Shown: in pieces, positions 22,074 to 31,650 of the stretch
Layout of the letters: each line of letters opens with the position of its first letter
Numbering within the stretch: the first letter of the stretch is position 1
Assembly: GCF_028009165.1 (NCBI RefSeq)
Contig: NC_079242.1
Coordinates: forward strand, 2,356,001 to 2,420,000
Direction of reading: 5' to 3'
Length of the DNA stretch: 64,000 bases
Source: Akanthomyces muscarius
Lineage: Eukaryota; Ascomycota; Sordariomycetes; Hypocreales; Cordycipitaceae
The notes under the pieces: generated by a model
What the model saw: only the letters and a program-made list of their open reading frames with translations
Databases searched by the model: none
What the model was told of the DNA's origin: nothing
Translations under genes and position numbers: made by a program

Positions 22074-24253
22074 TGTGAAACTTGTATATCGTCTTTTGGG
22101 CAAAAAAGAAGCAGTTTGAGCACAGCAGATCGGTAGAAGAAGAAAGCAACAGAAAGTGGCTAAAACATGGAATGCAGGTATGCCGTCGAGCTGGTGCAGG
22201 GGGATCAGACAGGGCTTGCAGAAGAGCAGGGGCACATGTCTGTCATCGCATGAAGCTTATTGACTTGCTGAAATGGTTTGCAAGTGCGGATCTCTGCGCC
22301 AGCGCGGAGACTAACCCATGCGACAAAGAAGACCTGCCCGTGCTGTGGTTCTCGTCGTTTCGGAGGATGTATGTCGGCAGCCGGGGAGAGGCAACGTTGT
22401 GCACACGATTTCCGTTCCGAGAGCGAGGGGCGGAAGGGGGGTTAATTCTTTGTTCCCAAGCGATTACGACTTTGTCTATAAATTCGAGCGGAGAGGAGAA
22501 GCCGTAAAGTGTTGGGCTGTCGGACGGTCGCAAGGACGAATTGAGCAGTGGTCTCGGTTTGCTTGTGCGAGTGTGCTCTGCGTGGAGGGGAGTAGCAGCG
22601 CCAACAACAGCGCAGCCGGCCGCGGCGCAGCTGCAGCACTCAATCGAAGAATGTCTCAGGGGGGGGGCGGAGAGCAAGACAGAAGCAGAGGAAAAGGGAG
22701 GACGAGGCGGACGGTTCGAATCAGGAATCGCAAGCGTGAGACGACAATTGGAGGGTTCGGAAAAGGCGACGAAAATAGGCGACTTTGTTCTTGTTTGGAG
22801 GGCGAATGGATGTAAGACGAAACAAAAATAAAAATAAAACAACAGGGATGCAGGAATGCAGGAATGCAAGAATGCAGGGAAAGACGAGGGCGCCGTCGCC
22901 GTGGGTGGGTGTGGTGGTTTTGCGGCACGCAAGGGATGGCAGCTTTTTTGGTGTTTTGGTTGGTGGCTTGGCCGTTGGGCTCAAATAGCCGGTGTGTGTG
23001 TGGGTTGGTGGGTGGGTTGACGTTGGAACGAATGTCGGCCACCAACGCCCAAAGTTCAGGAACAAGGTTTTGAATAAATGGAAAGGGGGAAAAAAGATGG
23101 TGTAGTTTATTATTGGCCAAGGAAAACAGAAAACGAAAAAGAATGATGATCTAATATGCGGGCGTGTGTGTGTGCGTGGTGTGGTGTGCGTGCGCATGAA
23201 AATGGGCAGGGGTCACAGAAAATTAAAAATAAAACAGATGGCTGGGAGAGACGTCGGATGTTGGATGTTGGACGGGTGGTGGTGGTGTGTCACTGTGTGT
23301 GGCTTTTGCGCTAGGACTGCCTTTTCAGGGGGGGAGCATGAGCGACTGGCCCGCTGAAATGGAACTGCTGAAAGGCGGACACGGAGAGAAGTTGCGGGGA
23401 GGAAGGTGAGGCGCCGCCGCGGCCCGTCTAGGGGGAGAGCCAGCCAGCAAATGGGTAACACAAGAGCCGTCGATTCTACAATTGTCCTGTTCGCCGCGTT
23501 TGCCACACGATATTCGCGAATAAATTTATCGAAAATCATTTTCAAGAGCCATTTTATTTCTGTAGAGAAACTTTCAAGAATAAAGTCTGGCTTATTGTGT
23601 ATTGCACGGCGTCATTTTCTGTTACCTTCTCTCGCTGACCCAGATGCTCGGGCACTAAACGGGGCCCTTTTTTTCCCAGCCCAAACCGGGTCCTGGGCCG
23701 CTGGCCTTCTCGGCTCGCTCCTGCAACCACTGTAAATCTGCTACGCTAGCGCTCCCGGAGTCTGGCGGTCAAGCACCACGACGGCTTCCCTACAGAGGCT
23801 CGACGAACTAATTGCTTTCCACCATCATCACTCTTGCGTCTTTCCGATTGACGTCTCTGCTTTACCGCCAGTTCAAACTCACTGTGTCGCCCGCACACGC
23901 AGATGCCTTTTTTTTTCTTCTTCTCGTTCTCTCTTGTGCAGCCACAGCGTGGTGACGTTCCCGTCGTCGCATCGTGCTTTCCCTGCCTGCCAACAAAAGA
24001 AACGACTTGTTTCCCCTTCCAAAGAAATCTAGAATGAAAAAAAATCTACGTTAGGTTCAACTCCCCAGTATGTCACCTTGCTGGTTTAAAAAAGCAAAAT
24101 CATAAGCCGTCTGTTTCTCTCTGTAACCGCCATCTCACCCTCGCATTTGCTTTTTGCGACAACCCCCAAAAAGCTTCTAAAAAAAAAAAGAGGTTCATTA
24201 TTCTACATCTCATGCTTGGCGTTGCAGTCCGCCAAAAATGCCTCTTGACGATT

Positions 24254-24274
24254 CCCCCCCCCCCCCCCCCCCCC
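24254..24274. repeat. Poly-C run of 21
   Basis: An uninterrupted run of 21 cytosines in intergenic DNA. It is likely to slip in replication and sequencing, so its length is uncertain. Confidence 0.9.
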
Positions 24275-24908
24275 TGCCGCTCTTCCTTCGAGCCCTGCTC
24301 GTCAAAGCGTCCATGTTCCACATGCTGCCACAATGGCATGACTTTCTGCATCTGCAAGATGCTGCATCTGCAGCCACATCTTCGGCACCACCCAAAACCA
24401 ACACCTCTCTCGCTGAGCAAAAGTTTCAATGGGTCAATTTCGATTTCAGGAAGAAGAAGAAATTGCCCTTTCCGTTGTCGCATCCTTTCTGAGACGCACA
24501 CATCCATCCATCCTGCCAGCCAAAAGCCACAAACAGTCCCTCCCAGCGGCGCCGCTCAGCTCCACACGCACCGCCGACCCGGGACCCAATCACGGCCCGT
24601 TCCAACTTTCCGGGGAAGAACCCGGGCCCCCCCAAACTAGTCCGGCACAGTGCCGCCGCCACGAAATGCGACTCTCGCACACAGGCTATGGGCTCATCAC
24701 AGCGCCCATCACGGGCCATGACAGGCTCCAACTTGTGTTCGGCAGATGTATTATCATCAAGACTTCTCTCCACTATACAGACAACATCGCTTGTTCTATC
24801 GATACAGTCTAATCAACACAGCCTCATGCCCATACGACTCTTCGCGTTAGAAAAATATAGACAGGTATCTGGGTTATGAGGCCCAGACACATCTGTAATA
24901 GCATCATA

Positions 24909-25018
24909 AAATACAATTCATTCTGGCTCCCCTCTTCATCCTCATGCTCTTCCTCGCCACCTCCTTCTACTTCTGGGTTTGGCTTCCTCGCCACCGACCA
25001 GTCTCCATCGTCGCCGTC
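24909..25018 (-). repeat. Diverged in-frame duplicate of the YOS9 C-terminal tail
   Basis: Directly after the YOS9 stop codon, in the same frame, the sequence still reads GDWSVARKPNPEVEGGG then EEEHEDEEGSQNELY with no internal stop. The coding tail 129 bp upstream reads KDWSAPRTPNPEAEEGA then EEEFEDEEGSQEEFY. The matching GACCAG words lie at 24996 and 25125, so the offset is exactly 43 codons. The copy has diverged but keeps its acidic character. Confidence 0.9.
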
Positions 25019-26769
25019 CTACAGCTCATCTTTGTAGTTGTAGAATTCTTCCTGGCTGCCCTCTTCATCCTCAAACTCTTCCTCGGCACCTTCCTCCGCT
25101 TCTGGGTTTGGCGTCCTCGGCGCCGACCAGTCTTTCTCGTCGGCGTCTGCTTGATTCTTCTTCTTCGTGGCTTTGTTAGTCGACTTGCCCGTCTTCTTTG
25201 CCTTTTCCTTGCTCTCCCGCTGCTGCTTCGCCTTCGCCTTGGCCTTCTTCTCAGCCTCCTCGTCTTCGTCGTCGTCGTCAATGTAGCCCTTGAGCTCGCG
25301 CACGCCAGCCAGGCCCGAGTCAGACACCTCCAAGCGCCAGCCGCTGTCGCCAGCAAGTTTTTGAACCTCTGCAGCCATTTTCTTGACTGTATCCGGGTCA
25401 ATCTCCAGCTTTCTGAGCTCTTCTCGCGAGAGCGATTCCACTTCGCCACCGTCCTCTAAACTCGCGCCTTGAGCCACAATGACCTGGAATTTAGGTTCCT
25501 GCGCAAGGCCAGTCGACATGAAGCTTCGTGGCGGCGTCAACTTGAACGGCACTCGGCCCGCCTCATCTCCCAGCGATAGAATGTTGCGCGAGCCAACATT
25601 GATATCACCTACCACAGCACGCTTGCCCTTGGCGCCGTCCCCTGTGTCACGGAGCAGCTCCTTGAGCGCGGTGGCAGCTGCGGCCGCGACCGCCGCTGCG
25701 CCCCCCACCTTCTCGCCATTCTTTTCTTCCGTCTCGTGGGTTTCCTTCTTCGAATCAAGTAGGAGCGACGGCTCGTCCGACACAAGGTTGCAAGTGATAG
25801 CATTGGCTTGCGTAGGTTCGGGAGGCAGAAAAGCAGCGTCGCTGCACAGTCGTGGTGTGTCAACCACCATAACGTAGGCGCAAATAGTTACCTCCTTGAT
25901 CCAGCTGATTTTTTCCGTTTGAAGTCCTGGCACGCAGTGGTACTGGACCTCGACCGTGCGCTCTCGCTGCGTCAGGTCGCAAATCGTACCACCCTCGAGC
26001 TTCTGCACCAAGTACCTCTGCTTGCCCTTTTCCTGAATCTCGGCCGGAATTGGATCCAATTCGTGTTCGGCCGCGTTGGCCGACTCTGAGCTTCGCGACT
26101 GCGAGGGAACGGTGGGAACCCTTCCCAGCACGTACTCTGGCGAGTGAAGATCGCGCTTTGGAGGCTGGCCCTTGGGGCTGCTCGCCAGAGCGTGGTACTG
26201 CACAAGCTCCGTGTTTCTGCAGAAAGAGTAGCTCCACCATCCAGACACATAATATAGGCATGTGTCTTCTAGATCGGCAATCAGCTCCCATCCGCTCTCC
26301 ACGGCCCGGCTTGCCTCGCGTGCTTCCTCCGCTTTGGCCAGTTCCGTTGCCGTTTTGTTCTCGGCCGCCGCGGGCTCAATGACCGGTATTGAGCAGAGCG
26401 CTTTGTAGTCACCCATGTTGACCATTTCGTATGTGTATAGTGGAGTTTCGTTGTCGTCCTTGCCATGGCCTTGGGCGGCCTCGGTCGGTCGTGCCTTGTC
26501 GGTGGATTGAGCTGGGTCCTGGACGAGCAGTTTCGCATCTTTTTCGGAGATGACGTTGTTACCAAAGATGACCTCAAACTGCGTCATTGAAAAGGCATGT
26601 TAATGTGCTGTACAGTGCGTCTACTTGGCCGCCGTTGCCTGTGGGCTCGCCAGCCGACCGCTGTACGTACCTCTGGATGTGCTAACACATCTTCGTGGAT
26701 GCTGAAGCTGTGAAGCTTGGCTCCGCAGAGGCGGGAGGCCGCCAATAATAAAATAGTCGCTCGGCGCAT
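25019..26769 (-). CDS. YOS9: YOS9/OS-9 ER quality-control lectin
   Basis: Two exons, 26769-26671 and 26578-25019, give 552 aa; the intron is phase 0. In the ER lumen this lectin reads trimmed N-glycans on misfolded glycoproteins and hands them to the HRD1-HRD3 ubiquitin ligase for ERAD. Exon 1 supplies the signal peptide (MRRATILLLAASRLCGAK). The mannose-6-phosphate-receptor homology (MRH) domain spans about residues 128-290. It contains GWELIADLEDTCLYYVSG (Cys140), WWSYSFC (Cys153), the QYH ligand motif, a TICDLTQRERTVEVQYHC strand pair with the Arg/Glu/Tyr ligand residues, and a last cysteine in PRLCSD. A long Lys/Glu-rich coiled or disordered tail leads to an acidic end and YNYKDEL-stop, a KDEL retention signal. 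The neighbour on the same strand is the rRNA methyltransferase gene, 395 bp away. A diverged copy of the tail lies beyond the stop codon. Confidence 0.94.
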
Positions 26770-27164
26770 TGTGCCGCAGTATTCTGGTTGTCGTCACATA
26801 GAGCCGCGATGGGCAATGGAATATGAAAGGTGATGTTGGACGGATCTGGGGCCCGCAGGACACATGTGTCATGATGCGCCGGTGCTGGCTGCAGCTGCCA
26901 AGCTGGCATCGTCACTGCGGGGCCCGATGTTTTGCCGTGCTAGCACCAAACTGCAAAGACATGACAGATAGAACTATATAATAGTTGAGATATTCTCGAG
27001 CTTGAAAACACTGTCTCGCCTTGATTTTTATGCTTGGTAGAAGCATTTGTTGGTGCGGCGTGTCTTGGAGTCACGCGACAACGATTCGTAACCTCTGAAT
27101 AGAACATCATTTCATGTATGCTCGCTAAACTCGAAATGCAAGTCTATGATTTCCAGTCAAGTCA
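26770..27164. other. Promoter region of YOS9
   Basis: 395 bp between YOS9 and the 3' end of the methyltransferase gene. No coding signal is seen; an A/T-rich TATATAAT stretch lies at about 26974-26983. Confidence 0.5.
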
Positions 27165-29181
27165 TTAATCCTCAAATCCCTCCCAGTCATTTAAATCCTC
27201 GCCATCATCTTCATTTTCATCGTCATCATCCTCACTCTCCTCCTCCTCCTCCTCCTCCTCCTCCTCCTCCTCTTCGCCCTCTTTTATCGACGTCAATTCC
27301 CCCGGTTTACTCTTCCTCTTCAGAAACGGCATTCCGTCATCATCTCGAATAATCATGCCCGCCTCATCTCTCACAAACGGCCCATCCGGATCCATCTCTT
27401 CCTCTTCCTCATCCTCCACCTCGCTCTCATCCCGCGGCAGCAGCTCCACCGGCTTGCCCGTCGTCTTCAGGTACGGCATGCCAGTTACGTCGCGAATAAT
27501 CATGCCCCTCTCGTCCCTCATGTATGGGCCGTCCGGATCCATCGCCTCGTCCGCGCTGCCGTCCCGCACGAAACCCGCCACGAAGAAGCCCATGACGCCG
27601 TGTCCGTCGCCCTTGTAGGAGCGGATGCAGCCCTCGGCGACTTCGGCATTCCCGCCGCAGCTTTCCTCGAGCCCGCGGACCGGCCAGTCGCGCATGCCCC
27701 GTACTTGTTCGGAACGCTTCATGATGCGCCAGCCGCGTCGCTGGGCTACGTCTGATTGTAGCGCCTTCATGACGACGTGCTCGTTTTCCTGCGAATGTAT
27801 CGAGCATGTCGAGTACGTCACCTTCTTCGCCGCAGGGAACGCAAGAGCATGCAAAAGAATCTTGAGCTGGAACCCAGCAAGAGCCTGCAGTCGTGCTTCA
27901 AGATCCTTTTCTGAATTTACCACAGTCTCGTTGCCCTCGTCGTCAATCATGACGCTGTTCTGAGCCTCTTCTTTGTCGTCCAATTTTCTCTTCTTGTTCT
28001 TCTCTTCTTTCTTCTCAGACGCTTTCCTTTTTCCTTTGTCCAGCTTCTTGCTGGCGCCCGCCGCGGGTGATGCCTCGGGAACATGCAGCTCTGGCATGGT
28101 ATCGCGGCCAACGATGCCACTCCCTGAGCAGCTCGGATCCAGCAGAAGCGCGCCCACATTGGCAAACTGCTGGCCCGTCGGATCAACCTGACAAAAGTCT
28201 TGTCCAAAGCCAACCCTCGTTGAGCCGTGCGAACCCGCAATTTTGACCATTTTCGTCAGCGTTTGCGAGCGACGCTTGTCTTTTTCAAACGCAAAAATCT
28301 TTTGCGATTCTGGCGTCTCAAAGTCAGGTCGTCTAGCATGGCATATCGCGGCTAAATGCGTCGTCTTGTTGCCGGGCGCTGCGCAGCCATCCACCACATC
28401 GCCGTCCTCGGGCATGGGGTCGAGCAGATAGGCAGGAAAGCACGAGGCCTTGTCCTGAAAGATGATTTTACCAGAAGTGTACGCCTCCGTTTTGGATAAG
28501 TCGGTGCCTTGCGTAATGGCGACGAGATTGGGAATGTGCGAGTCGATGAGGATCCTCCTCTGCTTCCCGCCCGTTGACGGTGCCAGAACCTCTTCAATAG
28601 TGGTCACCTGGTTGTACCCTTTGAATGTGGTGTTGAGCTGCTCTTCGACTGTGGTTTTGATGACGTTGATGCGGACCCATCGCGGAATTTGCGCCTCCTC
28701 GCCAGCCGCCGCGCGATCAATCTGCTCCTTGAGTGCCTCCATGGTCGGTGCCCTGCGACGCAATCTTGCGCGAGTGAGTTCCGACGTCAATCGGGCCTTG
28801 TGCTTCTCAATTGTCACCCTCAAGCCGTGAGTTTTGGGAAGGGCAACGCCGCCTTTGGCTAGTAGCAGGTCATGCGCCAGCAGAAGAGCAAGGACGGGTG
28901 TGAGCTAGAGGAATCAGCATGATGTACTCTCAATTCAGCCGGTCCAAGGAAAGGCCAGACTGGGCTAAAGAAATGCGTACCTTTTTCTCTATCAACAAGA
29001 CGGAGGAAGCATCAATGACTTCCTTCAGCACTGAACTCCATTTGCACGTTTCAAACACCAGGGCGTAGAGCTGGCCTGGCGTAGACTTGATGTTGCGGCG
29101 GCCGAAAATTCTGGACTTTAGACTACCGCCTTCCGTCGACGAGGCGACCAGCACCTCTGCGCCCTCGTGATAGAGGGACAT
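27165..29181 (-). CDS. RCM1: RCM1/NSUN5-type 25S rRNA m5C methyltransferase
   Basis: Two exons, 29181-28981 and 28904-27165, give 646 aa. The protein is a SAM-dependent NOL1/NOP2/Sun RNA cytosine-5 methyltransferase. Overall layout and the N-terminal block (LYHEGAEVLV, YALVFETCKW) fit the NSUN5/Rcm1 branch, which methylates one conserved cytosine of large-subunit rRNA in the nucleolus. Motif I is DGCAAPGNKTTH at residues 239-250. The release cysteine is in LLLDPSCSGSG (about 320-330), and the catalytic cysteine in VTYSTCSIHSQENEH. A Lys-rich insert (KKLDKGKRKASEKKEEKNKK) sits between them. After the catalytic core there are two copies of a roughly 33-residue unit (MDPDGP...RDE.GMIIRD..GMP.LK), then a poly-Glu/Asp tail from a (TCC)n microsatellite. 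The ATG at 29181 is the first ATG in frame. Confidence 0.92.
27236..27273. repeat. (TCC)n microsatellite coding poly-Glu
   Basis: A run of about twelve CTC/TCC triplets encodes the glutamate run near the C-terminus of the methyltransferase. It is likely length-polymorphic. Confidence 0.85.
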
Positions 29182-29760
29182 TGGCAAACAAGTTCCCCCT
29201 GGTTCAGAATGGAAAGGAGGAAAAATAGGCACAAGAGGTAAGAGGACGCGGCAAGTGGTCGAGGGAGAGGTTTGATGAATTGAGTAGCGTCAGGTACGGA
29301 AAACTTGCAGTGAATGCAATTAGCCGTGGTTGACCCACAACGAGCAACGGCCGTGTAAGTCGCGACTCTAAATTCACCGAGTAGGGAAATATCCAATTGC
29401 GGGAGAGTATTCAATTCCGAAGTTTTCTATAGACCCGCCAATGGCTCTTCTACAATGCCATGCTACAAATCCGTACCCAAAAGTGCCCGCTAGGGGCTCG
29501 TTCTCAAAGGGGTCAATAACCCTACGAGACGTAGAAGACGAAAGTCATAAATATCATGATACAAAGTTGAGATGTTTCAAAAGAATTTGGGCATCTCAGA
29601 ATGTATTTGCCATTGCTCCGATGAGCAGTTTATCAATCCAGAATTTTGCACCTGTATTCGCTGGCCAGAACAAGTTTCCAAGAAGATCGGGCAAGTGCCG
29701 TGACGCCAGAACCAAATCCGAATCTCCACATAGCTACCTATGAAGCTGCGTTGCAATCGC
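29182..29760. other. Upstream region of the methyltransferase gene
   Basis: 579 bp between the RCM1-type gene (start) and the DUF1996-WSC gene (end), both on the minus strand. No convincing coding or RNA feature is seen. Confidence 0.5.
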
Positions 29761-31650
29761 TCAGAAACGACCAGAGTGGCGCTTAACGTGCTCGTGCATG
29801 TGGCGGCGGCGCTGAGCGTTCTTCAGGCTAACCTCACCATCCTCGCTGTAGACGGACAAGGCCCAGCTGCCACCGCACTTGGATGATGCGTTGTCCTCGC
29901 AGGCCATGTTGCAGGCAGACTCATCGAGGCGCTCCGAGTCCTCGAGCTCGTTGCCGCAGTAGCACTGGCCGCCGTATTCGGTGCCAGCGGCGGAGAAGCC
30001 AAGCTTCTTGCACTCGGCAACGCACTTTTCGTTGCTCATGCGGCCAATATCAGGGCGGACCTTGCCGTTGAGGGAACGACCTTGAGCATCCTTGAAGCAG
30101 CCGGCATACTTGAAGCCACCGACGTCGTTGCCTGTACCGCCGGTACCAGTGGGGGCGGGGCCCCCAGCAGTCACGGTGACAGTCTTGTAGACAGTGTGCA
30201 CAGTAGCAGGGGTGCACTTGTCAGAAGGGCTGACAGGAGCTCCAGAGAGGGTAGACGAAGGGGCACCACTAGTCTGGGTCTGGGAAGAAGCGCTCGATTC
30301 AATGGGAGAGCCAGACTCGGAGGGAGAGGTAGGCTTAGGAGTTGCGGAGGAGGAAGCCGGGGTCGAGAATCCGGGGGCAGATGAGCCAGGAGCAGACGAA
30401 GCGGAAGCGGGAGCGGAAGAAGCAGGAGCGGAAGAAGCGGTAGCAGAAGAAGCGGTAGCAGAAGAAACCGGGGAAGAAGACACTGGAATGGAGGAGGGAG
30501 CGGCACTGGAAGACTGACCCTGGCTGGGATCCGGGGATTGGTTGCCGCCATCACCAGCGCCGTAGGACCATCCAGTGAGGGCGTTGTTCCCGGGCAGCTT
30601 GGGCATAGTACCAGTGACCGTTTCGTCGACAGGCGACTCAATGGTGCACTCATCCTTGTTCAGGCCGTAGGTGAGGCCGGGGCAGTGATCCATGCCCGCG
30701 GTACCCGCGTCGCAAGTGTCGATGATGTTCTGAAGGAGGGGCTCGTCCCAGCCGGCCATGAAGTCGGCATGCAGGCTGTAACCGGTAGCGTCACCGTTGG
30801 CAAGGACAAAGGGTTGCTGTCCTTTGCCCTGCTCCCAGCGGCCAGCGAAGGCGGGCGTATTCCAGTAGGCTTCGAAGAACAGGTGGGGGACGTGGATCCA
30901 GCCCTCGGGGCAGTCCATCTTACCGTTGTTGTCCTTGGGCCAGGCCATGTTGTTCTTGTAGTCGGTCAGACCAGCCTGGGGGTTGTAGCAGGAGGGGAAG
31001 TGAATGTCGGCACGGAGAGGCGAGGCATAGCCGTTGCAGTCGACATCGGGGAAGCCCACGCCTTCGCCTTCGTTGTTGGGATCCTGCATACCGGCCTTGT
31101 AGCCGTTGGAGCTGACGGGCCAGCCGGGGTTGGTTTTGATGTTTTCACGAGGGCATGTCCACTTGATGCCGTTGATGGGGCCTTTGGACGCGTCAAAGTT
31201 GGACTTGGCGCCGGCGGCGGGCGGCGTACGGGCAGTGGGATCGCCGGTAAACATCTGCAGGCCCAAGGGAAAGGCCTTGATCTCATCGTTGGTGGCCTCG
31301 AAAAAGTAGTAAACGTTGGAGTAGAAGAGCTCGACGGACTCGAGGTTGCCGGACTTGGGGTCCTTGAAGTAAAGCGAGGGGAACCAGTAGTTGGAGTTGT
31401 CGCCCTTGATCATGGCTGTGCTGCATTTGGATTTTTTGAGATCCTCGCCAGTCGAGCCAAGGCCGAAGCCGCTTCCGCCGAGAACGTGGTGAACATGGGT
31501 CGAGGGCTGGCCGGGAGTGACGATGGGGTCAGCACGGGCAATGGTGAGCTGCTTGTTGGTGAAGCGCAGGACAGCAAAAGTCCGCTTGTCCTTGGCGGCG
31601 GCGGCGACGCCCAAAAGGGACGTCAAGGCGGCGGCGGTGGTGAATTTCAT
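29761..31650 (-). CDS. Secreted DUF1996 protein with C-terminal WSC domain
   Basis: A single exon encodes 629 aa. Residues 1-19 are a signal peptide (MKFTTAAALTSLLGVAAAA). Residues about 40-290 form a DUF1996 domain, recognisable by PSTHVHHVLGGSGFG, YWFPSLYFKD and PSCYNP, and by GWIHVPHLFFEAYWNT with SLHADFMAGWD near its end. A Ser/Ala/Pro-rich linker (about 370-480) follows, probably O-mannosylated. Residues about 515-600 are a WSC domain with eight cysteines (YAGCFKD, CVAECKKLGF, YGGQCYCGNEL, CNMACEDN, KCGGSW), a putative carbohydrate-binding module. No GPI signal or membrane segment is seen, so it is secreted or wall-associated. Its enzymatic role is unknown. The Ser/Ala linker is encoded by a GAAGCGG-type imperfect repeat around 30390-30480. 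Confidence 0.95.
   Translation of the reverse strand: MKFTTAAALTSLLGVAAAAKDKRTFAVLRFTNKQLTIARADPIVTPGQPSTHVHHVLGGSGFGLGSTGEDLKKSKCSTAMIKGDNSNYWFPSLYFKDPKSGNLESVELFYSNVYYFFEATNDEIKAFPLGLQMFTGDPTARTPPAAGAKSNFDASKGPINGIKWTCPRENIKTNPGWPVSSNGYKAGMQDPNNEGEGVGFPDVDCNGYASPLRADIHFPSCYNPQAGLTDYKNNMAWPKDNNGKMDCPEGWIHVPHLFFEAYWNTPAFAGRWEQGKGQQPFVLANGDATGYSLHADFMAGWDEPLLQNIIDTCDAGTAGMDHCPGLTYGLNKDECTIESPVDETVTGTMPKLPGNNALTGWSYGAGDGGNQSPDPSQGQSSSAAPSSIPVSSSPVSSATASSATASSAPASSAPASASSAPGSSAPGFSTPASSSATPKPTSPSESGSPIESSASSQTQTSGAPSSTLSGAPVSPSDKCTPATVHTVYKTVTVTAGGPAPTGTGGTGNDVGGFKYAGCFKDAQGRSLNGKVRPDIGRMSNEKCVAECKKLGFSAAGTEYGGQCYCGNELEDSERLDESACNMACEDNASSKCGGSWALSVYSEDGEVSLKNAQRRRHMHEHVKRHSGRF

Larger units (their letters stand above)
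22074..25018. other. Long upstream region of the centrosomin-motif gene
   Basis: No gene is supported. Near 22.85 kb an AATGCAGG-type unit repeats about four times (22848-22878), and GT-rich runs lie at 22.99-23.3 kb. A run of 21 C lies at 24254-24274. At the right end, 24909-25018 is the diverged duplicate of the YOS9 tail. A GGTTCGAATC word at 22713 resembles a tRNA B box, but no cloverleaf can be folded around it. Confidence 0.5.

Noticed and set aside
22073..22235. N-terminal extension of the centrosomin-motif protein with a hydrophobic start
   Set aside because: It would begin at a GTG codon; the first ATG is at 22073 and suits a cytoplasmic scaffold without a signal peptide.
22680..22760. 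tRNA-like B box GGTTCGAATC at 22713
   Set aside because: No A box at the right distance, no acceptor-stem pairing and no T-rich terminator. It lies in purine-rich low-complexity DNA.
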